DNA of 64,000 bases, from positions 46,001-110,000 of the forward strand of contig JADJVN010000018.1 of NCBI GenBank assembly GCA_016710585.1. The letters run 5' to 3'. The stretch's first letter is position 1. Every line of letters begins with the position of its first letter. Shown in pieces: positions 28,660 through 38,234 of the stretch. The notes beneath the pieces were generated by a model. It did no database searches, was not told where the DNA came from, and saw only the letters and a list, made by a program, of their open reading frames with translations. This DNA comes from Saprospiraceae bacterium. Its GTDB lineage: Bacteria > Bacteroidota > Bacteroidia > Chitinophagales > Saprospiraceae. The translations under genes and the position numbers were made by a program.

Positions 28660-30200
28660 TTAATTTTTAAAAACAAATTTAGTATTAGTGATTTGAAAAT
28701 CTGATTTTAGAATCTTGATGAAATAAATACCGTCAGAAAGCTTGGGATAGATCGTGATCTCATCTGACACAAGTTTCATTTCTTTATGAAAATACACTTT
28801 CCCAGTGATATCAATTATTTTTATATCATATTGATCACTCATTTTTCCATCTGGAATTTCAATATGGATTTCTCCATTTGAGGGGTTGGGATAAAGTTTT
28901 ATTTTTTCATAAGATTCATTTTGATTTCTAATCTGATCCATACCTACAGTTTGTCCTAAAGAATCACATACAGTGCCGCGCTCTGCGCCAAGGCGAAAAT
29001 ATGGAAGATTGGGCAGAGAAGTACTATACATGCCGAGATCGATCTTATGCTGGACCAACTTGCAACCCTTGCCTTTGATATCGGGTTACTCTATGACGCC
29101 CAAGTGACGAGAACTTCTTTCTGCGGTAATATATATTTTTCCATTTGGTGCCAGTTGCATATTGGCAAGGTGAGCATAAGACCATGGTGATGTCTTGAAT
29201 CGATCCATAGTATCGATCAATGTCTTAGTCAGGTATGGCTCTGCATCTTCCATATCGAGCTGATAAAGCTTTGATCCAGTAGCTAGATATAATAATCTGC
29301 CATTGGGAGAAAATGCGGCTCCACGTGACCCATATAATGAATCTCGACCATACTGAACATTGGATATTGCTCCCGTGCAGCGGTCAAAATCACAAAGCAC
29401 TAATTCCTTAAAACTGGAATCATTGTTCATGAACATTGCAAATTTTGTCCCTTGCGAATTATATACAGCTTGACCATCATTGCTCTTTACTATTGTTATA
29501 TTAAGTGGATAAACTTTGTGCAAATTGAGGCCATTTGGATCCAACAAAAAGCTAAACATCTTTGATCCCTCGAAGCGCAACAAATTCACCCACCAATCCC
29601 GACCATTGGCATGGCGACAGGCAGAGAGTGTGCCTCTACAAGTAGTATCACTAAATACCGATTTATTCTTATATACTACATCACCCATATTATTATTCAG
29701 ATCCATATCGACCAATGTGGTCAATAGATCCAATGAATACCACTCCCAGACAGGAGTAGTCAGTGGGACTCTGTAGCTGATATTATGGATGCACAAGAAT
29801 TTACTTTTCTGGCCTGGGAAAGGAAGGATAATCATTCCAGCCAACAATGCATAACCGATATCTTCATTACGGATAGCTGTAAAGCTGGTATTGATATCAT
29901 CACCATTGGGCATGATGCGATAAAGGCGATCATAGATTTCGAGACCATTACTATAGATCAATAAATTCCCTGAACTATCACAGATCGAAGCATGAGTATA
30001 GTCCATCTTATGCTTGACATTATATGTCTTCTTCAAGACTATAGATGTATCGGTAAAACTTACATGAATGCGACCATAGTTGGTATCCGTTGCGAAGCAG
30101 CACCATTGTAACTTAAAAGCCATGTATAATCCTCTTTCTGAGCAAATATTCCTTGTGCAATTATTGAAAGCACGAGGAAGATTATAATCCGAATTCTCAT
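28660..30200 (-). pseudogene. T9SS type A surface protein broken by a frameshift and a nonsense codon
   Basis: Originally about 513 residues. The signal peptide (MRIRIIIFLVLSIIAQGIFAQ, from ATG 30198-30200) is in a different frame from the body: one base is missing near 30094, where restoring TCC-GCA gives NGAASATDTNYGRIH. The body is a WD40/propeller-like protein of the kind often seen in Saprospirales (RGAAFSPNGRLLYLATGSK, QLAPNGKIYITAERSS). At 29086-29088 a TAA interrupts the same frame between LGVIE and PDIKGKGCKLVQ, where a Tyr codon would be expected. The last 75 residues are a type A sorting domain (YPNPSNGEIHIEIPDGKM, SDGIYFIKILKSD). A frameshift plus a substitution-type stop argues for a true pseudogene more than a homopolymer error. 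Confidence 0.82.
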
Positions 30201-30237
30201 TCTTTTATCACTATTTTGGATTTGTCTCATTTATATC

Positions 30238-30245
30238 CAAATATA
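30238..30245 (-). promoter_or_regulatory. -7 promoter box of the broken surface-protein gene
   Basis: TATATTTG on the minus strand, 37 bases before the ATG at 30200. It supports that ATG as the original start. Confidence 0.5.
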
Positions 30246-30443
30246 CGATTTTATTAAAACAAATCCCGCTTGAGTAAGAAAAATCTAGTTTTTATTTTTT
30301 CGCAGCTCTTCGCTTATTTATAATCAAAGGATAATGCAGAATACCAAAGTAATACAATTTTATACGATAAATTCGTCCATACTTCATTGCAAATCCTCGA
30401 TGTAAAGCCAAGAATGATATTGGAAACACCTGATTTGGCCAAT

Positions 30444-30473
30444 AAAAAAGGGTCCCAAAAATTTGAGACCCTT
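30444..30473 (-). terminator. Rho-independent terminator of rpsA
   Basis: On the minus strand AAGGGTCTC pairs with GGGACCCTT (one G-T pair) around a short AT loop and is followed by a run of T. It starts 29 bases after the rpsA stop codon. Confidence 0.85.
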
Positions 30474-30501
30474 ATATAGATATTTTGATCTTATTAATCT
30501 A

Positions 30502-32868
30502 TTATTCTACTTTACCACCTTTAAGATTGTCTTGTAGAATTTTTAATTCGTCCATCTTACCATCTGCAGCCAACTGTGATTGATTAGGCCAAGTGGATGG
30601 ATCGTGCATTCTGTATCGAGGTCCTGCAGCATCAAGAATTCCCTGAATTCTCTCTACAGATGTTCCTGCTAAATCCTTAAATGTGATGATGCCATCAGCA
30701 TTTAACAATTCAGCAATTTTTGGACCTATACCTTCAATAATTTTCAAGTCATCAGCTTTACCAGAAATTGTTGTTTCAACAACAGTTTCTGTAACTGCTG
30801 GAGTCTCTACAACAACTGCTTCAACCACTTGCTCAACGACAGCTTCTGGCTCAGCCACTGGTGCAGCTGCATTATCACTTTCTTTTGCTGTAGAAGAAGC
30901 TTCTAGTTTAGCTTTAGCATTCTCTTGCAATTGTTCTTTCAATGCAGAGAATCCTTCTATCTCACCTAAAGTAGTCATCTCAACTTTTGAAGCTACTTTT
31001 TCAACAGCTTTCTTAGTTACCAATTTTTCTACTTCCTTTTCTTTTTTAACAGTTTCATCAGCCTCTTTTCTGACATCGTCATTAAATTTGGCATGTGAAA
31101 CAACTATTTTCTTATCATCACGATTGAATTCAATAACTTTTACTGTCAATATTTCATCCATTGCAGCTTGAGTATTGTCATCTTTCTTCATGTGTTTTAC
31201 TGGTGCATAAGCTTCAAGTCCATAAGGCAACTGTACTGTATAACCTCTGTCATCTTTTCTTGTTACTGTAGCTTCATGATAAGAACCAACTGGGAAGACA
31301 GTCTCAAATGTGTCCCATGGATTCTCTTCAAGTTGCTTGTGACCCAAAGAAAGCTTTCTACCTTCTGCGTCGATCTCCATCACAACAACATCTAGATTCG
31401 TACCTACTTTTGTATATTCTGAAGGATGATTGAATCGCTTTGTCCATGATAAATCAGAGATATGAACCATTCCACCAATTCCACTTGACAACTCAACAAA
31501 TACACCATAAGGAGTAAGATTTTTCACAGCACCTACGTGTCTTGATCCTACTGGATAATTCTTTTGAATTTGAGCCCAAGGATCTTCAGTCAACTGCTTC
31601 ATGGATAGAGACATCTTTCTTTCAGCTCTATCTAATGTAACGACTTTAGCTTCTAATTCTTGACCTAAGAAGAAATAATCTTTTGCATTAACAGGTTGAC
31701 TATTCCAATTCACTTCAGAGACGTGAATCAAACCTTCAACACCAGATTGAATTTCCAAAAATGCGCCGTAATCTTCTATATTAACGATCTTTCCTTTTAC
31801 AATAGAACCTTCTACAACATCCATTGGCAACACTTCCCAAGGATGCGGCTGAAGCTGTTTCAAACCAAGTGAAATTCTCTTCTTGTTTTCATCAAAATCA
31901 AGTACAACGACATTGATTTTTTGATTTTTCTCCAATACATCTGTTGGATGATTGATTCTACCCCAAGATATATCAGTAATATACAACAATCCATCGACAC
32001 CTCCCAAATCTAAGAAAGCGCCGAAGTCTGTGATATTCTTCACTAATCCTTCCAATACTTGACCTTTCTCTAATCCAGAAATGATCAATTCTCTTTGCTC
32101 CTGAAGATCTCCTTCAATCAAGGCCTTATGTGATACCACTGCATTCTTGATAGTTTCATTTATTTTCACTACCTTGAATTCCATTGTCTTGCCGACATAT
32201 CCATCATAATCCACAATAGGTTTGATATCTATCTGAGAACCTGGAAGGAAAGTCTCCAATCCATTGCAATCAACGATCAATCCACCTTTAGTCTTACTGA
32301 TGACAGTACCTTTGATAATAGTTCCGTTCTTATAAGAATCCACCAAATTTTCCCAAGCTTTAAGCAATTTAGCTTTTTTGCGAGAAAGCACTAGGTGGCC
32401 TTTTTCATCTTCTGTTTTCTCAACATAGATTTCAATCAAATCACCAACTTTGATATCCATGTCTCTAAATTCAGACAAGGGTATCATACCATCCGACTTA
32501 TATTGAATATCTAGAAGGACATCATTGCCAGTAATAGTAGAAACTCTACCATTCAACAGCTGACCATCTAATATAGTCCTGAAAGTTGAATCATAATCAG
32601 TGATATATTTCTTCTGTTCTGCTTCAGTATAGTTAACAGTATTTTTATTAGAAACTGACCAATCAAAATCATCATGAGGGCCTGAATAATCATCTGTAAC
32701 AACAAGCTCATCTAAAGCGATCACTTCGTCAAGATAATTGTCCTCTTCTTTTTTAATTTTGCGTGAAATTTTTAGGGCACCTTCTTCGATTTCTGTCTCA
32801 TCGATGATTGGCTCAAGGGGGAGTTCTACGTGTTCTTCTTCTGGGTTTACATTTGTTTCGTCCAACAT
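30502..32868 (-). CDS. rpsA: 30S ribosomal protein S1 with extra C-terminal helix-hairpin-helix domain
   Basis: RNA-binding protein that helps mRNA reach the ribosome. At 788 residues it is longer than the usual 550-650. After an acidic N-terminus come six S1 repeats, for example GQLLNGRVSTITGNDVLLDI, GQVLEGLVKNITDFGAFLDL, GSIVKGKIVNIEDYGAFLEI and GSRHVGAVKNLTPYGVFVEL. Then a Lys/Glu and Ala/Val/Glu-rich linker (about residues 620-700) leads to a final domain, DDLKIIEGIGPKIAELLNAD, a helix-hairpin-helix module seen elsewhere as an add-on of ribosomal protein L21 and other proteins in this group. Frame intact. Opposite-strand open frames here are shadows. Confidence 0.95.
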   Translation of the reverse strand: MLDETNVNPEEEHVELPLEPIIDETEIEEGALKISRKIKKEEDNYLDEVIALDELVVTDDYSGPHDDFDWSVSNKNTVNYTEAEQKKYITDYDSTFRTILDGQLLNGRVSTITGNDVLLDIQYKSDGMIPLSEFRDMDIKVGDLIEIYVEKTEDEKGHLVLSRKKAKLLKAWENLVDSYKNGTIIKGTVISKTKGGLIVDCNGLETFLPGSQIDIKPIVDYDGYVGKTMEFKVVKINETIKNAVVSHKALIEGDLQEQRELIISGLEKGQVLEGLVKNITDFGAFLDLGGVDGLLYITDISWGRINHPTDVLEKNQKINVVVLDFDENKKRISLGLKQLQPHPWEVLPMDVVEGSIVKGKIVNIEDYGAFLEIQSGVEGLIHVSEVNWNSQPVNAKDYFFLGQELEAKVVTLDRAERKMSLSMKQLTEDPWAQIQKNYPVGSRHVGAVKNLTPYGVFVELSSGIGGMVHISDLSWTKRFNHPSEYTKVGTNLDVVVMEIDAEGRKLSLGHKQLEENPWDTFETVFPVGSYHEATVTRKDDRGYTVQLPYGLEAYAPVKHMKKDDNTQAAMDEILTVKVIEFNRDDKKIVVSHAKFNDDVRKEADETVKKEKEVEKLVTKKAVEKVASKVEMTTLGEIEGFSALKEQLQENAKAKLEASSTAKESDNAAAPVAEPEAVVEQVVEAVVVETPAVTETVVETTISGKADDLKIIEGIGPKIAELLNADGIITFKDLAGTSVERIQGILDAAGPRYRMHDPSTWPNQSQLAADGKMDELKILQDNLKGGKVE

Positions 32869-32908
32869 TATGGATATTTTTAATGGTTAAACAATAATTT
32901 TAGCGCCG

Positions 32909-32916
32909 CAAAGATA
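32909..32916 (-). promoter_or_regulatory. -7 promoter box of rpsA
   Basis: TATCTTTG on the minus strand, 40 bases before the ATG. The -33 region reads TGGTTT rather than TTG. Confidence 0.6.
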
Positions 32917-33080
32917 AAGCAAAATGCCCATTTTAAACCATTAAAATTAAAAAAAATCTAAAAATTCATTGCTCTTTCTGAATGAAACCGATATAATAAT
33001 TCCCACTATATAATTACCTTAAAATGAATCATATAAATAAATGATATTTTTATATATAATATTTTAACCTTCGATTTGTC

Positions 33081-35844
33081 TTAATCAACTTTGTCTATTA
33101 ATAGATAAAGAGATAAAACAGCTGTGATCTGTGCAAGAGAGCTAGACACTATTTTCTCCCAATCTACTTCTTTTCCTTCCTTCTTCTGTTTTTCTGCTTT
33201 GACATCTTTGAATCCTACATTCACCACAGAACCCTTTGTAACTTTTGGATAAATTTTAAAGAAAAGATAATGTCGTGTACGAGATATTTTACCATTGGGA
33301 TGTTCCACTGTAACTTTATTCTTGTCAGCATTCTTACTAAGTCCAGCTGCATATTTATCGATATAAAATAATGCATTTTTACCTTCATAATAGGCGACGT
33401 TAATGGTGTTATTTGAAGCAATTAATTTATCGGGATATAAATCTGCAGCATTGGTCGCACCGCTAATACTGACTAGGTCTTTTTGTTTCGGGATATTAAT
33501 ATCATCTCCCGCTTTTAGTATAAAATTATACCTAGATTTTTTTCGTTTCATGGCTTGAGGCAAGTCAAGTACTACAAATCCAATATTATCTTGTACGCGA
33601 TTCAATGTCGCACCTGCTGCAAATGCCTCTGAACTCAAACCTCCAGCACGATCTATTAAATCTGCAATGCTCTCATTAGCAGAAATTAAGGCATAGGGTC
33701 CAGGATATTTAACCTCTCCAGAAATATTAACTATTTTTTGAAACTCAAATTCTGGTTGGGCACGAACTACGATGATATCAAATGGATCGATTTGAAAATT
33801 TGCAGCAGCATCAAGCTCACTCATTGCTTTAGAAGTATTGATCGTTTTAACGATAGTTTGAGTCGGTTGATTTTCTTTAATTATTACTCTGAAGACTTCT
33901 ATTCGATTCGTCGCTGCAGAATAATTAAAACCGCCAGAAAGAGACACTGCATCTTTTACAGTCAAGCCCTTAGTATATTGGAATTTTCCAGGTTTTTGAA
34001 CAGAACCCAATACTTCAATTTGCATAGCTTCAGTAAAATCTCCTTCAGAAACGATAAATAAGCTATCGAATGGTTCTAAATTCAAATTCTGATCAGAACC
34101 AGCTTTAGTCATCGCATCAATAATATTTATTCGAACTACATTGACCTCATTATCCAAGCCTGGTTTTTTTCTAAATAAATAAGCATACATCCATGCTTCT
34201 GGGCGAAGTCCTCCTGCATAAGTTACAATATCTTTTATCTTCAAATTCTTATTCGCGTCATAATCAAATTTGTTAGGATATTTTACTGCACCATTTACAT
34301 TGATATATGACTTATTTGTAAAATAATCTAATCGATATATTTTTAGTTCATCTTGTGCTTGTAATAGAATATTTTCAGACATATCACCCTGTAATATTTT
34401 CTCGATATTTACACGAATCAATCCAACAGTATTATCAGGATTTGTACGAATGATAAAAGCATTTTTTAGGTTTGAATTTTCTGTGAATTGCACTTTCTTT
34501 ACAAGGTCAGATACATGCATTTCATCATCATATTCAAAATTTGATTCTGCTCTAACTTCTCCTTTTACAAACACAAAATTTTCTGATTTCGTCTTGACTC
34601 TAAATATGGTCACTCTATCTCCTTTCTGTAATTTAAAGTCTCCTCCTTTTTTGATCAAATCCAAATAAGGCACATCCAAAACTATCCTCTTATCATTTTG
34701 ATATCGCTCAACTTGAACTGTAGTTTGTATAGCATCTGCAGTCAAACCTCCTGAATATTCTATCAGTTTTTTTAAGCCTTCACCTTCTATTAATTCGTAT
34801 TGAAATGGTCTGTTTATCGCGCCACTGATTTCGACAGTAAGATCCGCTACAGGGACTTGTATGATATCATTATTCTCTAGATAGAAATCTTGGTCAATGG
34901 TAGGATTTGCCATGAATTTATAAACATCAACATTTCTTGTCACACCATTGCGAATCAATTTAACTTTCCTCACTGATCCGATATTCGTCGGTCCTCCTGC
35001 AGCAATTAAAGCATTAAATGCCGTATTGATCGCTGGAATTGTAAAGCCTCCATATTGATAAACTTCACCAAAAATATTTACATTGATATTTCTAGAATAA
35101 TTCAGTGAAACTTGAAAATCATTTTCGCCAAATCGATAGAATCGTTTGAAATAATTTTTCAACATTGGTTTAGCTTTTCCTATGGTGACACCTTTAAGAA
35201 ATATTCTTGGCATCCGATCTGGTGCAATATAGCCATCTGCGTTAATTTCATAAGATTCGTTGAGTTGTGACAAGCCCCAGATCGCTACAGTAACTTGGTC
35301 GCCAATACCTAGGATATAAGAATCTGGTGGCTTAATATCATTAGTCTGACGGTATAATGCTAAACTTTTATTTCGAAAAATATTTTGTCCCCAAATTGCA
35401 ATTGGCTCAGTTATGACGGGTTCCTTTCCTTCATCTAATACTGGATCTTTTTTTTATACCTCCCAATTTTGCATCAATAGGCTTGTTCTCTTTTGCGTTT
35501 TCGATTTTACTTGTTGTGACTTTGACAGTTTTATTTGAGCCAGAAACAGCAGAAGGTGATTTTGTATTGGCTTTAGATTTCTCTGCTTCAATTTCTTTGA
35601 TTGTGGCTTCTATTGTGGATTGCATTTGTAAAGCCTGCTCAGGACTCATTGATTTCAAATCATCTAAATTAATCCCTTTTTCTGCCAACTTAGACTTTAA
35701 TTCATCTTCTGAAATTCCTCTTTTATCCAATTCAGATTTAGCCTGTTGTTCTAAAATTTGTTTTTGCTGAGCTTGGATTATGCTTGCACTTCCTAAAAAG
35801 AAAAGCGCAATGAAAACTTGAAGAACTATTTTTAAATGAAACAT
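33081..35844 (-). CDS. Large SLBB-domain polysaccharide export protein, frame broken by 1-base insertion
   Basis: Outer-membrane export protein of the Wza/OPX type, about 920 residues when repaired. A signal peptide (ending SIIQAQ), an unusual charged helical region (residues 25-90, SEDELKSKLAEKGINLDDL) and then the Poly_export domain (DSYILGIGDQVTVAIWG) come first. Six clear SLBB repeats follow, plus a divergent seventh: VNIFGEVYQYGGF, VEISGAINRPFQY, VFVKGEVRAESNF, INVNGAVKYPNKF, IEVLGSVQKPGKF, VNISGEVKYPGPY. A C-terminal hydrophobic segment ends the protein. The frame changes in a T8 run at 35448-35455 (minus-strand A8); with seven A it reads KKDPVLDEGKEP. Third gene of an operon with nucleotide-sugar enzymes, so it likely exports their polysaccharide. 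Confidence 0.88.
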
Positions 35845-35853
35845 CCTACGATT

Positions 35854-36921
35854 CTATTTTTGTAAATAATGTTTGTCATAATAAGACTGATAATCTCCTG
35901 AAGTCACATCTTTTAGCCATTTTTCATTCTGTAAATACCAATCTACAGTTGCTTCCATACCTTGTTCTACTCTATAACTTGGTGACCAAGACAAATCTGC
36001 TTTTATTTTGGATGCATCAATTGCATATCTCAAATCGTGACCTGGACGATCTGTGACATAGTGAATTAATTTTGCAGAGCTTCCTTGTTCTCGATTCAAT
36101 TTTCGATCGAGGATGTTGCAAAGCAAATGAACGAGATCAATGTTTTTCATTTCGCAATCTCCGCCGATATTATATGTCTCTCCATTTTTTCCTTGATGAA
36201 AAATAAGATCTATTGCATTCACATGATCACCCACCCAAAGCCAATCTCTTACATTAAGACCTGCACCATAAACTGGAAGTGCTTTGTTGTGTATAATATT
36301 ATTGATCATTAATGGAATCAATTTTTCTGGAAATTGATATGGCCCATAATTATTGGAACAATTGGATATGACCGTTTCTAAATGATAGGTATGGGAAAAA
36401 GCACGTACAAAATGATCTGATGATGCCTTGGATGCAGAATAAGGAGATCGCGGATCATAAGCCGTAGTTTCTACAAAGTGACCAGTGTCTCCCAATGTAC
36501 CATAAACTTCATCAGTACTTACGTGATAGAATCTATTGCCTTGATTTTTTGGCCAGAATTGTTTGGCTGCCAATAATAAATTGATCGTTCCCAAGACATT
36601 GGTCATCACAAATTCTGTAGGATTTGTGATACTGCGATCTACATGTGACTCTGCAGCAAGATGAATGACATCCGTTATTTTTTCATTTTGAAATATAGCA
36701 TTGATTTCTCCACTATTGACAATATCTGCCTTTATGAATTTGTAATTTTCGGCATCTTCTACATCGTGAAGATTCCCCAGATTTCCTGCATAGGTCAATT
36801 TATCCAAATTCAATATAAGATAATTTGGATACTTCTTTACAAATTGTTTTACCACATGAGAACCAATGAATCCAGCTCCACCTGTGATTAATATTCGCTT
36901 ACTAAATACTTGTTCACTCAT
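35854..36921 (-). CDS. rfbB: dTDP-glucose 4,6-dehydratase
   Basis: Short-chain dehydrogenase that makes dTDP-4-keto-6-deoxyglucose, the precursor of rhamnose and related sugars. The 355-residue protein has the NAD-binding loop GGAGFIGSHVV, STDEVYGTLGDTGHF, the catalytic Tyr and Lys in YSASKASSDHFVRA, and NCSNNYGPYQFPEKLIP, the last strongly typical of RfbB/RmlB. It overlaps the preceding sugar gene by 8 bases and is followed 9 bases later by the SLBB exporter. No rmlA, C or D is in the window. Confidence 0.95.
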   Translation of the reverse strand: MSEQVFSKRILITGGAGFIGSHVVKQFVKKYPNYLILNLDKLTYAGNLGNLHDVEDAENYKFIKADIVNSGEINAIFQNEKITDVIHLAAESHVDRSITNPTEFVMTNVLGTINLLLAAKQFWPKNQGNRFYHVSTDEVYGTLGDTGHFVETTAYDPRSPYSASKASSDHFVRAFSHTYHLETVISNCSNNYGPYQFPEKLIPLMINNIIHNKALPVYGAGLNVRDWLWVGDHVNAIDLIFHQGKNGETYNIGGDCEMKNIDLVHLLCNILDRKLNREQGSSAKLIHYVTDRPGHDLRYAIDASKIKADLSWSPSYRVEQGMEATVDWYLQNEKWLKDVTSGDYQSYYDKHYLQK

Positions 36922-37867
36922 CGACTTTTACAATTTTTTTAAAATATTCATAAGTTATAGCCAGTCCTTTTGCTCGATCGAAGGAAGGAGACCATTTTAA
37001 TATTTCATTAGCTAATGTGATATCAGGTCTTCTTTGCTTTGGATCATCAACTGGGAGAGGATGAAACGAAATTTCTGCTTTTGGATTATTCACCAAAGCA
37101 ATTATTTCTTTAGCAAAGTCCAACATCGTGATTTCTTGAGGATTCCCTAGATTCACAGGTAGTGCATAATCACTTAACAATAATCTATATATCCCTTCTA
37201 CAAGATCATCGACATAACAAAAAGATCTCGTCTGTGTGCCATCTCCAAAAATGCTCAGTTTTTCACCGCGAATTGCCTGAGAAAAAAAAGCTGGTAAAAC
37301 TCTTCCATCTTCCATGCGCATTCGAGGTCCATAAGTATTAAATATCCTCACAATCCTTGTCTCCAATCCATGGTATCGATGATAAGCCATCGTGATCGCT
37401 TCTTGAAATCGCTTCGCTTCATCATACACGCCGCGTGGACCTATCGGATTCACATTGCCCCAATAAGTTTCTTTTTGTGGATGTTCTAATGGATCCCCAT
37501 AAACTTCACTTGTAGAAGCAATGAGCAACCGTGCCTTCTTTTCCTTAGCCAATCCCAATAAATTATGTGTGCCCAATGATCCTACTTTCAAAGTCTGGAT
37601 CGGCATTTTCAGATAATCAATTGGTGAGGCTGGAGAGGCAAAATGCAAAATATAGTCTAGCCTTCCTGGAACATGCACAAATTTACTTACGTCATGATGA
37701 GCAAAAGAAAATTCTTTCAGACCAAACAAATGTTCAATGTTGGCAATATTTCCAGTCAAGAGATTATCCATCCCAATGACTTCATAACCTTCTTTGATAA
37801 ATCGATCACATAGATGAGATCCAATAAATCCTGCTGCGCCAGTGACTAATACACGTTTTTTGTCCAT
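36914..37867 (-). CDS. UDP-glucuronate decarboxylase (UDP-xylose synthase) family
   Basis: Short-chain dehydrogenase, 317 residues, that turns UDP-glucuronate into UDP-xylose (or its 4-keto intermediate). Motifs: GAAGFIGSHLCDRF, HFASPASPIDYLKMPIQTLK, ASTSEVYGDPLEHPQ, YDEAKRFQEA (catalytic Tyr/Lys), RIFNTYGPRM and TRSFCYVDDLVEG, the standard UXS set. ATG 37865-37867 (MDKKRVLVTG) is chosen: a TATCTTTG box lies directly upstream, inside the longer possible frame that would begin at 37918. First gene of the exopolysaccharide operon. Confidence 0.92.
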   Translation of the reverse strand: MDKKRVLVTGAAGFIGSHLCDRFIKEGYEVIGMDNLLTGNIANIEHLFGLKEFSFAHHDVSKFVHVPGRLDYILHFASPASPIDYLKMPIQTLKVGSLGTHNLLGLAKEKKARLLIASTSEVYGDPLEHPQKETYWGNVNPIGPRGVYDEAKRFQEAITMAYHRYHGLETRIVRIFNTYGPRMRMEDGRVLPAFFSQAIRGEKLSIFGDGTQTRSFCYVDDLVEGIYRLLLSDYALPVNLGNPQEITMLDFAKEIIALVNNPKAEISFHPLPVDDPKQRRPDITLANEILKWSPSFDRAKGLAITYEYFKKIVKVDE

Positions 37868-37875
37868 ATCGTATG

Positions 37876-37883
37876 CAAAGATA
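37876..37883 (-). promoter_or_regulatory. -7 promoter box of the exopolysaccharide operon
   Basis: TATCTTTG on the minus strand ends 8 bases before the ATG at 37867, so the transcript is almost leaderless. No TTG at the ideal spacing. Confidence 0.6.
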
Positions 37884-38169
37884 TAAAATCTATAATAGTT
37901 CTGATAATCAATATACAATATATAAAACTAATAATTATTGAAAAAAATTATATTTATATATTTGTTTGAAGGACAATAGTTAATATATATTAATTTAATT
38001 TAATATAAAACTCTACAATTTCTTTTTTTTGATAAAAACTATGCTTCCTTAAAATAAAGCGCAGGGTATATTCAGATGGATTGGACAATTAAATCATCCA
38101 CATTGTATGAAATAATAGTAAGGATTGCACTATCTCCATACTAATAATTTTAAGATCATTTAAAAATTA
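37884..38169. other. AT-rich divergent spacer
   Basis: About 290 bases between divergent promoters. Poly-AT stretches only; no gene or stable hairpin is seen. Confidence 0.55.
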
Positions 38170-38177
38170 TATATTTG
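38170..38177 (+). promoter_or_regulatory. -7 promoter box of the porin gene
   Basis: TATATTTG, 57 bases before the ATG. At the ideal 19-base distance the sequence is TTT instead of TTG. Confidence 0.55.
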
Positions 38178-38234
38178 GAACTTATAATAAATGGAATACT
38201 ATTTTACTCCATTTCTAGATTTTAAAACAATCAC

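Noticed and set aside
30683..31171. A 162-codon frame opposite rpsA
   Set aside because: It is antisense to the strongly conserved S1 gene and its serine/alanine/threonine-rich composition follows from the other strand.
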